A stretch of DNA of 9,359 bases, from contig JAHFQD010000050.1 in NCBI GenBank assembly GCA_023266455.1, positions 1-9,359 of the forward strand. Reading direction: 5' to 3'. The notes under the pieces are model-generated. The model searched no databases. It had not been told where the DNA came from and saw only the letters and a program-made list of their open reading frames with translations. The stretch is from Candidatus Muproteobacteria bacterium. GTDB lineage: Bacteria > Pseudomonadota > Gammaproteobacteria > Acidiferrobacterales > Sulfurifustaceae. The translations under genes were made by a program, and so were the position numbers. Below, piece by piece: positions 1 to 5,788 of the stretch (within the stretch, counting starts at the first letter, position 1; each line of letters starts with the position of its first letter).

Positions 1-1149
1 CAATTCGACGCGCAAGTAGGACGCCGGCGTTATCTGCCCAGCGGTCGCGAACCGCGCATCTTGATGTTCTCGCGTAACGGTTTGCCGTTTTGTTGCCGCC
101 CGGCGGTGAGTATGGACGCCACCGACAGCTATCGTCCCGTGGCATTCACCGCCGACGCCGTTGCCGCGTTACCGCGCGGCGGTATCGATTTTATGCACGA
201 CCTTTGGCCGTTGCTGCGAACGGAGATGAAAGTCGCGTATTACTTGACGCATGTCGCCATGGCGGACGGAGCGGCGAGCGCGGAACGACGGCGCGTCGAC
301 ATGGTCGATGCGTGGCGCCAAGGTGCGCTCGATAAATTGTTTAATGCGTTGGCGGTGCATTACGGACGATTCGACCCCGATGCACAGGTGTTCGTGCCGG
401 AAATCGCGCAGGCGGAAAATTCCGCGCGCTATCAGCAAACCGTTTACCGCGTGTTAGGACAAGACGTTGCCGAATCGGCGAAAGGCGAAGAGCGCAGCCC
501 GCTTAAGTTCTCTCTCGAACTGTTTCGCGTGTTGCGCGACAACTTGCGATTGGCGATCGACTTCGGTGGTTTGTCGGCCGCGTCGGCGACGGATTTTCGG
601 CGCCGCATCGCGTCGTTAATCACGCGCGCCGTAGTTGGTCCGCCACTGCGTCGTGGCGAAGAGATGTTGGCGTTGATCGAAGCCGGGGTAGTGCGGATGC
701 CGTTCGGTCCATCGCCGCGCGTGTCGTACGACGCGACGATAGGTCGGTGGCGCGTAGCGTCGACACAGCTGCAAACGCCGTTCGCCTGCGAGGTGGATGC
801 GATGGTGCTGGGTTATCTGGAACAGCCGGGCGTCGACCGCAGTGCCTCGCCGTTGCTAAGTCGCCTGCACGCCGCTGGCCGCGTGCGCGCGGGCGCGGGT
901 GGAAGCGGCGTCAATGTTAATCGCGACGGTCATCCCATCGCCGCCAGCGGCGACGTCGAACCACGTCTTTGGGTTCTCGGACCGCTGACGGAAGGGACGA
1001 AATACTTCAATCACTATGTCCCGTCGCCGAAGAGCCGCTTCAACGCGTTTCGCGAAGCAGATCGCTGCGCGCGCGCGATTCTCGGTTCGTCGGGGATCGT
1101 GGAGAAAACGATTTCGGAAAGTCGCGCGGCGTCTGTGATCGACGGATAA
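1..1149 (+). CDS. FAD/NAD(P)-binding oxidoreductase-like protein, 3' part (gene starts before the window)
   Basis: The frame is open from base 1 to the TAA at 1147-1149, giving about 382 residues, so the gene is cut by the left edge. A TTG at 61 and an ATG at 64 are internal codons rather than a start, because the codons before them read YLPSGREPRI, which continues smoothly into MFSRNGLPF. That stretch, and the C-terminal part with SPLLSRLHAAGRVR, a glycine-rich segment, LWVLGPLTEGTKYFNHY and PSPKSRF, resemble the FAD-NAD(P)-binding proteins (NAD_binding_9 type) in which a Rossmann-fold N-terminus is followed by a helical middle and a short C-terminal FAD-binding section. The GxGxxG dinucleotide motif would lie upstream and cannot be seen. 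No substrate can be assigned. The next gene is over 300 bp away, so an operon link to the pxp genes is not supported. The family call rests on remembered motif similarity only. Confidence 0.6.
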   Translation, partial: QFDAQVGRRRYLPSGREPRILMFSRNGLPFCCRPAVSMDATDSYRPVAFTADAVAALPRGGIDFMHDLWPLLRTEMKVAYYLTHVAMADGAASAERRRVDMVDAWRQGALDKLFNALAVHYGRFDPDAQVFVPEIAQAENSARYQQTVYRVLGQDVAESAKGEERSPLKFSLELFRVLRDNLRLAIDFGGLSAASATDFRRRIASLITRAVVGPPLRRGEEMLALIEAGVVRMPFGPSPRVSYDATIGRWRVASTQLQTPFACEVDAMVLGYLEQPGVDRSASPLLSRLHAAGRVRAGAGGSGVNVNRDGHPIAASGDVEPRLWVLGPLTEGTKYFNHYVPSPKSRFNAFREADRCARAILGSSGIVEKTISESRAASVIDG

Positions 1150-1270
1150 GTCGGTAGGCGCTCGCGTCCGCTATCCGTCGTTATGGCCGAGAAGGTGGCG
1201 GCGTTGCGAGCGTGGGCCCAGGGCCGCACGGTGATGGCGAATTAAACGGCGCGAGCGCTATACGAAAGAA
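1150..1270. other. Intergenic stretch, no supported gene
   Basis: This is the first part of the 325-bp gap between the oxidoreductase gene and pxpB. The only reading frame I noticed is a 20-codon ATG frame at 1183-1245, in the same frame as the upstream gene but beyond its stop. It has no clear ribosome binding site. Nothing else was recognised before the palindrome that begins at 1271. Confidence 0.5.
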
Positions 1271-1297
1271 GGGGCGGTAAACCGCGTTTATCGCCCT
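1271..1297. repeat. 12-bp inverted repeat (operator or terminator candidate)
   Basis: The arm GGGCGGTAAAC (1272-1282) faces GTTTATCGCCC (1286-1296) across the 3-nt loop CGC. One internal G-T wobble is needed, and an outer G-T pair extends the stem to 12 bp. On the plus strand the run TTTTT does not follow directly but comes 9 nt later (1306-1310). On the minus strand the flank reads TTCTTTCG. It could therefore end transcription of the upstream gene, weakly in both directions, or it could be a protein-binding palindrome, since it covers the position where a -35 box for the adjacent TATACT would lie. The same hexamer CTATAC sits at 1258-1263 and 1296-1301 on its two sides. Confidence 0.6.
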
Positions 1298-1302
1298 ATA
1301 CT
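1297..1302 (+). promoter_or_regulatory. Candidate -10 box (TATACT) for the possible small RNA or leader
   Basis: TATACT differs from the sigma-70 consensus TATAAT at one base. Transcription would begin near 1309. No good -35 hexamer is present at 15-19 bp spacing: that position is taken up by the GC-rich palindrome at 1271-1297. If real, the promoter is probably weak or depends on an activator or on relief of a repressor at the palindrome. Confidence 0.35.
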
Positions 1303-1308
1303 GAATTT

Positions 1309-1408
1309 TTAGCTTTGCTCCTGTTTCATGAGCAGTACCGCGCGTAATCTCTGTACCCCTAATTTGCGCGCACTTTCAAGCGGATCGAGTCATCGGTCCG
1401 CTTTTTTA
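1309..1408 (+). ncRNA. Possible small RNA or terminated leader with three stem-loops
   Basis: Three hairpins follow one another in about 95 nt. The first pairs TTGCTC (1315-1320) with GAGCAG (1330-1335), with one G-T pair. The second pairs GCGCGTAA (1340-1347) with TTGCGCGC (1364-1371) around a 16-nt loop. The third is the intrinsic terminator at 1378-1403, ending in a T-run. A TATACT -10 box lies just before the proposed 5' end, and the 5' part carries a U-rich patch (GAATTTTTAG). This is the build expected of a small regulatory RNA that might use Hfq. Alternatively it is an attenuated leader of the pxp operon, whose start codon lies 62 nt past the T-run. I do not recognise a known RNA family. 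The 5' end is inferred only from the -10 position. Confidence 0.4.
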
Positions 1409-1412
1409 TTTT
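1378..1412 (+). terminator. Strong intrinsic terminator upstream of pxpB
   Basis: AAGCGGATCGA (1378-1388) pairs with TCGGTCCGCTT (1393-1403) over 11 bp, with one T-G wobble and the tetraloop GTCA. The T-rich tail runs to 1412 with one A interrupting (1408). The shape is canonical. Because it precedes pxpB and not a gene end, it must stop either a short RNA from around 1309 or read-through from the upstream oxidoreductase gene. It also shows that a reading frame running through it from an ATG at 1328 is not coding. Confidence 0.85.
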
Positions 1413-1432
1413 CCGGCGCCGCTAGCTATAGT
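1404..1432 (+). promoter_or_regulatory. Weak candidate promoter for the pxp operon
   Basis: A TATAGT hexamer at 1427-1432 (five of six consensus bases) stands about 43 nt before the pxpB start and downstream of the terminator. The T-rich tail of the terminator occupies the -35 position but matches TTGACA in only about three bases. It would allow the pxp genes to be transcribed independently of the RNA that ends at the terminator. Evidence is limited to the -10 match. Confidence 0.25.
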
Positions 1433-1474
1433 TTAAAGGTCGTCCCGCATGGTGGACTCTTTATTCAAGGAAGC

Positions 1475-2191
1475 GTGGCTAAATCAAAAACCGATGCACC
1501 CTGGCGTTTCCGACCGATGGGAGATTGTTGCCTCATTGTCGAGTTTGGTCAGCGTGTCGATTCGCAGATCAATCAGATCACGCGTGCATTCGCGGAACAC
1601 TTATTAAGTCATCCAATTCCCGGCGTGTACGACGTTGTGCCAACCTACACGACCGTCGCCGTGCATTATCACCCTGAAAGTTTTCTCGGCGACGTCTTGC
1701 CATGGCAACGACTGCAACGCCAACTCGAAGCGGTGTTGACGCAAGGCATCGAGACCGCCAGCGCGGTCGCGCGCGTGGTTGAAGTGCCGGTGTACTACGG
1801 TGGCGATCAGGGACCGGACTTAATCGAAGTCGCGCAAAAATGTGGGTTGGCCGAAGAGGAAGTGGTGCAACTACATTCTTCGCCGGTCTACACCGTTTAT
1901 ATGCTCGGATTTCTTCCAGGGTTTCCGTATATCGGCGGTCTCGACAAGCGATTGAACATGCCGCGGCGCAAAACGCCGCGCACGACGGTTCCCGCGGGCA
2001 GCGTCGCGATCGCGGGCGAGCAAGCGGCGATCTATCCCATGGAATCGCCGGGTGGTTGGAATCTCATCGGGCGCACGCCCGTAACATTGTTCCAGCCGCA
2101 AGCGGAGCCGCCGTGCTTGCTGCAGCCCGGCGACAAGGTACGTTTTGTGCCGATCTCGTTCGAACAATTTCAAGCGATGCAGAGGCAGTAA
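1475..2191 (+). CDS. pxpB: 5-oxoprolinase subunit PxpB (KipI/YbgJ family)
   Basis: PxpB is one of three subunits of the bacterial ATP-dependent 5-oxoprolinase, which opens cytosolic 5-oxoproline to glutamate. The 238-residue protein shows the family opening WRFRPMGDCCLIVEFG near residues 10-24, then LGFLPGFPYIGGL at 144-156 and VPAGSVAIAGEQAAIYP from 172. The length is close to that of Bacillus KipI (about 240) and slightly above E. coli YbgJ (about 218). I chose the GTG at 1475 because AAGGA lies at 1467-1471, although only 3 nt away, and because the family starts shortly before the WRF motif. The frame is open back to an ATG at 1328, but those residues have no family likeness and run through a terminator hairpin. 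The ATG at 1517 would cut into the conserved N-terminus. Only 3 nt separate the stop from pxpC. In Bacillus the homologous KipI also inhibits the sporulation kinase KinA, a role not expected here. Confidence 0.92.
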   Translation: MAKSKTDAPWRFRPMGDCCLIVEFGQRVDSQINQITRAFAEHLLSHPIPGVYDVVPTYTTVAVHYHPESFLGDVLPWQRLQRQLEAVLTQGIETASAVARVVEVPVYYGGDQGPDLIEVAQKCGLAEEEVVQLHSSPVYTVYMLGFLPGFPYIGGLDKRLNMPRRKTPRTTVPAGSVAIAGEQAAIYPMESPGGWNLIGRTPVTLFQPQAEPPCLLQPGDKVRFVPISFEQFQAMQRQ

Positions 2192-2194
2192 ACC

Positions 2195-3196
2195 GTGAGC
2201 GTGCGCGTCGTCAAACCGGGAATGCTCACCACGCTGCAAGACCGCGGTCGAATCGGTTATCAGCGATTCGGCGTGGTCGTCGGCGGCGCCATGGACGATT
2301 GGTCACATCGCGCTGCGAACGCGCTCGTGGGCAATCGCCAAGATGAAGCCACGCTCGAGATTACGGCTGTCGGTCCGAGTTTGATATTCAATGAGATCAC
2401 TTTGATCGCCATTTGCGGCGGCGATTTATCGCCGCGCATCGGCGGCGAGCCGGTGCCGCAGGGACGACCGGTGTTGGTCAATGCCGGTAGCCAACTGGAG
2501 TTCGGCGCGCGTCAATCCGGATTCCGTGTCTACCTCGCGGTGCATGGTGGCTTCGACGTCAAACCGACAATGCATAGTCGCAGTACATATTTGCGCGGCG
2601 TTTTCGGCGGGCTCAACGGCCGCGCGCTGCGCGCGGGCGACGAAATACATATCGGTAACGGCGACGCCGAAGGATGTTATCCCGCGCTGACACAACGGCT
2701 TGATCGCGCTAAACCAACGTTCGCCGCCGCGCCGCAAGCGTTCGTCTCATCGTCGGCGAACGACGCGCTCGAAACGGTGCGTATCGTTCGCGGCGAGCAG
2801 TGGCGCGCGTTCGTCGAGAAATCGCAGACGGCGTTCATCAGCGACGATTTCACGATCGGTACGCAATCGGATCGCATGGGCTATCGCATCGAAGGCGTGA
2901 CGTTGAAATTACGACAGCCGCTCGAAATGTTGTCGGAAGCGGTCGGGTTCGGCACAGTGCAAGTGCCACCGGACGGAAATCCGATCGTGCTCATGGCCGA
3001 TCGTCAAACTACCGGCGGTTATCCGAAGATTGCCCACGTCGCGAGCGTCGATTTGCCGTTGCTGGCGCAGATGAGTCCGCGTCAGCGTTTGCGGTTTCAC
3101 CCCATCGCGCTCGACGAGTCGCAAAAACTTTATTTAGCGCGCGAGCAAGCGCTGCAAGATCTCATCAAGTCGGTGGTGGCGTGGAGCGGTGTGTGA
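2195..3196 (+). CDS. pxpC: 5-oxoprolinase subunit PxpC (KipA/YbgK family, biotin-dependent-carboxylase-like domain)
   Basis: PxpC works with PxpB in the 5-oxoprolinase complex. The fold is related to the carboxyltransferase domain of urea amidolyase. The 333-residue product begins VRVVKPGMLTTLQDRGRIGY, then shows GGAMDDWSHRAANALVGN (30-47), GFRVYLAVHGGFDV, a TYLRGVFGG segment, SDRMGYRIEG and near the end VPPDGNPIVLMADRQTTGGYPK (TGGYPK at 273-278), all typical of the family. The GTG at 2195 follows the pxpB stop by 3 nt and has AGAGG at 2181-2185, 9 nt upstream. The stop TGA shares bases with the GTG of pxpA (GTGA, 3193-3196), so translation of the two is probably coupled. The protein is a little longer than E. 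coli YbgK (about 310). No broken motif was seen. Confidence 0.93.
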   Translation: MSVRVVKPGMLTTLQDRGRIGYQRFGVVVGGAMDDWSHRAANALVGNRQDEATLEITAVGPSLIFNEITLIAICGGDLSPRIGGEPVPQGRPVLVNAGSQLEFGARQSGFRVYLAVHGGFDVKPTMHSRSTYLRGVFGGLNGRALRAGDEIHIGNGDAEGCYPALTQRLDRAKPTFAAAPQAFVSSSANDALETVRIVRGEQWRAFVEKSQTAFISDDFTIGTQSDRMGYRIEGVTLKLRQPLEMLSEAVGFGTVQVPPDGNPIVLMADRQTTGGYPKIAHVASVDLPLLAQMSPRQRLRFHPIALDESQKLYLAREQALQDLIKSVVAWSGV

Positions 3197-3969
3197 CGTT
3201 GCGTATCGATTTAAATTGCGACATAGGCGAAGGCGTCGACGCGGAACAGATGAGTAAGGACGTCGCGATTCTCGATTACGTGACGTCCGCCAACATCGCG
3301 TGCGGTTTTCACGCCGGCGATCCGACGGTTATGCGTCGCACCGTCGAGGCCGCCATCGCCAAGGGTGTCGCCATCGGCGCGCATCCCGGCTTGCCGGATC
3401 GGGAAGGGTTCGGTCGGCGCGCGATGGCATTGAACCCGCGCGAAGCCTACGACATCACGCTTTATCAAATCGGCGCGCTGGCGGCCTTCGCCAAGGCGCT
3501 CGGCGGACGCGTGCGCCACGTCAAGCCGCATGGCGCGCTTTACAACATGGCGGTGACCGATCGCCGTCTCGCCGATGCCCTCGCCGATGCGGTACGCGAT
3601 TTCGATCGCACGCTGATTTTCGTTGGACTTGCTAACAGCGAAATGATCAAGGCCGCGGAACGCGCCGGCTTACGCGCCGCGCATGAAGTGTTCGCCGATC
3701 GCACTTATCAAAACGACGGCACGCTGACCCCGCGCACCCAAGCCGATGCCCTGATCGAAGATGAAGCCATGGCGGTCGCACAGGTGAAAAAGCTGGTCCG
3801 GGAAGGTCGTGTGCGTTCCGTGCAAGGCGCGGACGTGGCGCTGCGGGCCGATACGGTTTGCCTGCACGGCGATCATCCCCATGCGCTCGAATTCGCGCGC
3901 CGGCTACGAGGCGATTTGGAGCGAGAAGGCGTTGAAATAAAAGCGTTGCCGGAAACCGTCGCCGGTTAG
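3193..3969 (+). CDS. pxpA: 5-oxoprolinase subunit PxpA (LamB/YcsF family)
   Basis: PxpA is the third subunit of 5-oxoprolinase. Its fold is like that of polysaccharide deacetylases, and the conserved polar residues are thought to act on the lactam ring. The 258-residue protein carries RIDLNCDIGEG (4-14), ANIACGFHAGDP (H40, D43), GAHPGLPD (H64), RHVKPHGALYN (H109, K111, H113), FADRTY and CLHGDHPHA (H225, D227, H228). All the family hallmarks are present. The start is the GTG at 3193, which overlaps the pxpC stop by 4 nt and has GGAG at 3183-3186 with 6 nt spacing. The same frame is open upstream to 2800, but that part lies wholly inside pxpC and is a shadow. The gene order pxpB-pxpC-pxpA matches that in E. 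coli (ybgJ-ybgK-ybgL). No clear terminator hairpin follows the stop. Confidence 0.95.
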   Translation: MTLRIDLNCDIGEGVDAEQMSKDVAILDYVTSANIACGFHAGDPTVMRRTVEAAIAKGVAIGAHPGLPDREGFGRRAMALNPREAYDITLYQIGALAAFAKALGGRVRHVKPHGALYNMAVTDRRLADALADAVRDFDRTLIFVGLANSEMIKAAERAGLRAAHEVFADRTYQNDGTLTPRTQADALIEDEAMAVAQVKKLVREGRVRSVQGADVALRADTVCLHGDHPHALEFARRLRGDLEREGVEIKALPETVAG

Positions 3970-3991
3970 TTCTGTCCCCTGGGCACGACGG

Positions 3992-4020
3992 TTGCAAGGA
4001 ATTAGTTAACATAGTTTACT
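3992..4020 (+). promoter_or_regulatory. Candidate promoter of the marR-tolC-RND operon
   Basis: TTGCAA (3992-3997) and TTTACT (4015-4020), each matching four of six sigma-70 bases, are separated by 17 bp. The AT-rich stretch stands out from the GC-rich genes on both sides. Other readings are possible, for example TTAACA at 4006-4011 as a -35 or CATAAT at 4025-4030 as a -10, but none has a better spacing. The -10 lies inside the palindrome at 4003-4021. Confidence 0.4.
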
Positions 4021-4021
4021 A
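4003..4021. promoter_or_regulatory. Candidate MarR-family operator, 19-bp near-palindrome
   Basis: TAGTTAAC (4003-4010) and GTTTACTA (4014-4021) are inverted repeats around the centre ATA, with seven of eight arm positions matching. The size, AT-richness and symmetry fit the sites bound by winged-helix MarR dimers. It sits 23 nt before the GTG of the MarR-type gene and overlaps the proposed -10, so autorepression is the simplest model. Function is inferred from position and symmetry. Confidence 0.6.
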
Positions 4022-4044
4022 TTGCATAATAAAACAAATTTCGG

Positions 4045-4497
4045 GTGACCTACCCACCGGCTTCGATGCGCAACGATCTCGATCTCGGCAAAAAATTATT
4101 CGAAGCGATCCCGCCGATCATGCGTTCGATCCGTGCCACCGTGCGTGGCATGAAAGGTTCGACGCTCACCATTCAACAGTTCCGCGTGCTGCGTTTCGTG
4201 TCGCGGCATTCATGCACCAATAAACAACTCGCCGATTGGCAGGGCGTCAGTTTGCCGGCCATGTCGCGCATGGTCGATTTCTTGGCGCGTCGCGATTTAT
4301 TGGTGCGCACGCCGAGTTTGTCGGATCGGCGTCAGGTTCAATTGACCTTGAGCGCCAAGGGAAAAGCGGAATACAGTCGATTGCTCAACGCCGTGGAAAA
4401 AAAACTCGCACAACGCATCGCGACGCTGGACCGGTCGAAAAAAGCGGCGTTGGCGAATGGGTTAGCTGTCATGAAGGAGCTCTTTAGCGATGTCTAG
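4045..4497 (+). CDS. MarR-family transcriptional regulator, likely local repressor of the efflux operon
   Basis: The product is up to 150 residues, the usual size of a MarR-family protein, which acts as a dimer on palindromic DNA and is usually released by small aromatic or toxic ligands. An N-terminal dimerisation helix (about 12-36) is followed by a winged helix: TIQQFRVLRFVSR (42-54), TNKQLADWQGVSLPAMSRMVDFLARRDLL (58-86) with the recognition helix near 69-82, then the wing with the signature DRR at 94-96, and a long C-terminal helical region. The start is uncertain. The GTG at 4045 and an ATG at 4066 both lack a strong ribosome binding site, and the shorter form (143 residues) keeps every domain. 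The stop overlaps the next gene by 8 nt. Its position at the head of the efflux genes, with a near-palindrome just upstream, points to control of this operon. Confidence 0.88.
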   Translation: MTYPPASMRNDLDLGKKLFEAIPPIMRSIRATVRGMKGSTLTIQQFRVLRFVSRHSCTNKQLADWQGVSLPAMSRMVDFLARRDLLVRTPSLSDRRQVQLTLSAKGKAEYSRLLNAVEKKLAQRIATLDRSKKAALANGLAVMKELFSDV

Positions 4498-5788
4498 TTT
4501 GGTTTGGCGAATTTTGCGGAGGTCTGTATTCATGGGCGGTGTCGCTGTCTCGGCGGCGGTTGCCGCCGCGGCCGACGCGCTGACGTTGAACGATTATTTC
4601 GACGCGGCGTTGAAGCGCAGCGAAGTGGTGGCTACGCAAGTCGAACTGATTCATCAGGCCGAGGAGCGCTACAACCAAGCGAACTCGGCGTTGCGACCGA
4701 CGGTGAACGGCGTGGCGTCTTATACCTGGTTGGAGCCGACGGCTTCGGGTTCCTCGTCCACCGCATCGAATCCTAATCGCCAACCGTTGGCGAAGATCAT
4801 GGCGACGCAGCCGTTGTTCCGCGGCTTTCGCGAGTTCGCCGGGCTGCGCCAATCGCAGGCACAGCGCGAAGCGCAGACCTTGGATTATCGGCAGGCGCAA
4901 GTGCAGTTATTCAAAGACGTGGCGCAGAATTTTTTCAATATTCTGTCTATCGAGCGCGACCTACAGAATCTCGACGAAGAAGTTCGTCAGAACCTCGAAC
5001 GCGAGAAAGAGTTGAATGGCCGCGTGCGTATCGGTCGTTCGCGCGTCGGCGAGGTGCTGACAGTGCAGAGCACGATCGGCACGCTGCGCGCACAAGCGGA
5101 GCAATTGCGCGCGCAGCTCGCGGTAGCGCGCGAGGCGTTCGCGTTCTTGAGCGGCCTTGATGCGGCAACGACGTTGCGTGACACCGAAACGCCGCCGGCC
5201 AAGCTCGATCCGCTCGACGAATATCTGACGCGGCTCGATAGGCGCGCGGACGTCAGCGCTTCGCAACAGCGCCTGACGGCGGCCAAGGAAAACGTCGAAG
5301 TCGCGCGCGGCGCACGTATGCCGTCGCTCGATCTCAACGCCAATCGTTATCTCGAACGCACGGGTTCGTTAAAAGACGTCGACTGGGACGTGCAAGTGGC
5401 GCTGACAGTGCCGCTGTATACCGGCGGGCAACTCCAATCGAAAATCCGCGAAGCGCTGTCGCAACAGACGCAGGCGGAGCTGAGCGTGAGCCAGGTGCGG
5501 CGACAGGCGGAGCAGGAAGTGCGTTCGGCGTATCAGAACGTGTTGTTCGATCAAACACAGTTAGACGCGTTGGAGAAAGCCACCGACGGCGCGCGTAAGA
5601 ATTACGAAGCCCAGCAGCGCGACTATCGTCTCGGTCTCGTTACCAATCTCGACGTGCTGCAGGCGCTGACGACGTATTTGGAAAATCTGCGCGCGTTGGA
5701 TCGTGCGCGTTATAGCGCGAAGCTGAACTATCAGCGCTTGCTAGCGGCAGTTTCACTGCGTCCTAACATTGAAGGTCCCACGCTATGA
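4490..5788 (+). CDS. TolC-family outer-membrane efflux channel
   Basis: TolC proteins form trimeric outer-membrane beta-barrels with long periplasmic alpha-helical tunnels and provide the exit duct for RND pumps. The 432-residue product begins with a signal peptide: a positive n-region (RILRR, 7-11), a hydrophobic stretch rich in Ala and Val, and an Ala-X-Ala cleavage site near residue 28-30. No lipobox cysteine is present, so it is not a NodT-type lipoprotein. Two internally similar halves follow, each with a long amphipathic helical region rich in Gln, Ala and Arg, and with strand segments such as RPTVNGVASYTW and MPSLDLNANRYLERTG. The second half holds LTVPLYTGGQLQSKIREA and YRLGLVTNLDVLQALTTYLE, both very typical of the family. 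The ATG at 4490 has AAGGAG at 4474-4479. An in-frame ATG at 4532 has a better-placed GGAGG (4518-4522) but would lose the basic n-region. It overlaps the regulator by 8 nt and the pump gene by 4 nt (ATGA). Confidence 0.92.
   Translation: MSSLVWRILRRSVFMGGVAVSAAVAAAADALTLNDYFDAALKRSEVVATQVELIHQAEERYNQANSALRPTVNGVASYTWLEPTASGSSSTASNPNRQPLAKIMATQPLFRGFREFAGLRQSQAQREAQTLDYRQAQVQLFKDVAQNFFNILSIERDLQNLDEEVRQNLEREKELNGRVRIGRSRVGEVLTVQSTIGTLRAQAEQLRAQLAVAREAFAFLSGLDAATTLRDTETPPAKLDPLDEYLTRLDRRADVSASQQRLTAAKENVEVARGARMPSLDLNANRYLERTGSLKDVDWDVQVALTVPLYTGGQLQSKIREALSQQTQAELSVSQVRRQAEQEVRSAYQNVLFDQTQLDALEKATDGARKNYEAQQRDYRLGLVTNLDVLQALTTYLENLRALDRARYSAKLNYQRLLAAVSLRPNIEGPTL

Noticed and set aside
1183..1245. 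A 20-codon frame (MAEKVAALRAWAQGRTVMAN) after the oxidoreductase gene, faintly like the C-terminal tail of a tyrosine recombinase
   Set aside because: It is far too short, has no ribosome binding site and no other recombinase motif around it, and no tRNA or attachment-like repeat is nearby. The resemblance is easily due to chance.
1258..1301. Direct repeats CTATAC flanking the palindrome, like a tiny mobile element with target duplication
   Set aside because: The second copy overlaps the palindrome and the -10 box, the whole unit is only about 40 bp, and no second copy occurs in the window. A 6-bp match over this distance is expected by chance.
2800..3192. Upstream extension of the pxpA reading frame
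   Set aside because: It lies wholly within pxpC in another frame, is Arg- and Ser-rich like a shadow translation, and precedes the clear family start at the GTG at 3193.
3647..4012. A 121-codon minus-strand frame covering the end of pxpA
   Set aside because: It is rich in Arg and Pro with no recognisable domain, overlaps the conserved C-terminal motifs of PxpA and the downstream promoter region, and has no supporting ribosome binding site.
4532..4534. Alternative ATG start for the TolC-family gene with a good GGAGG upstream
   Set aside because: Starting here would remove the basic residues needed for the signal peptide, while the ATG at 4490 has its own AAGGAG and gives a complete signal sequence. 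It could still be used in part.
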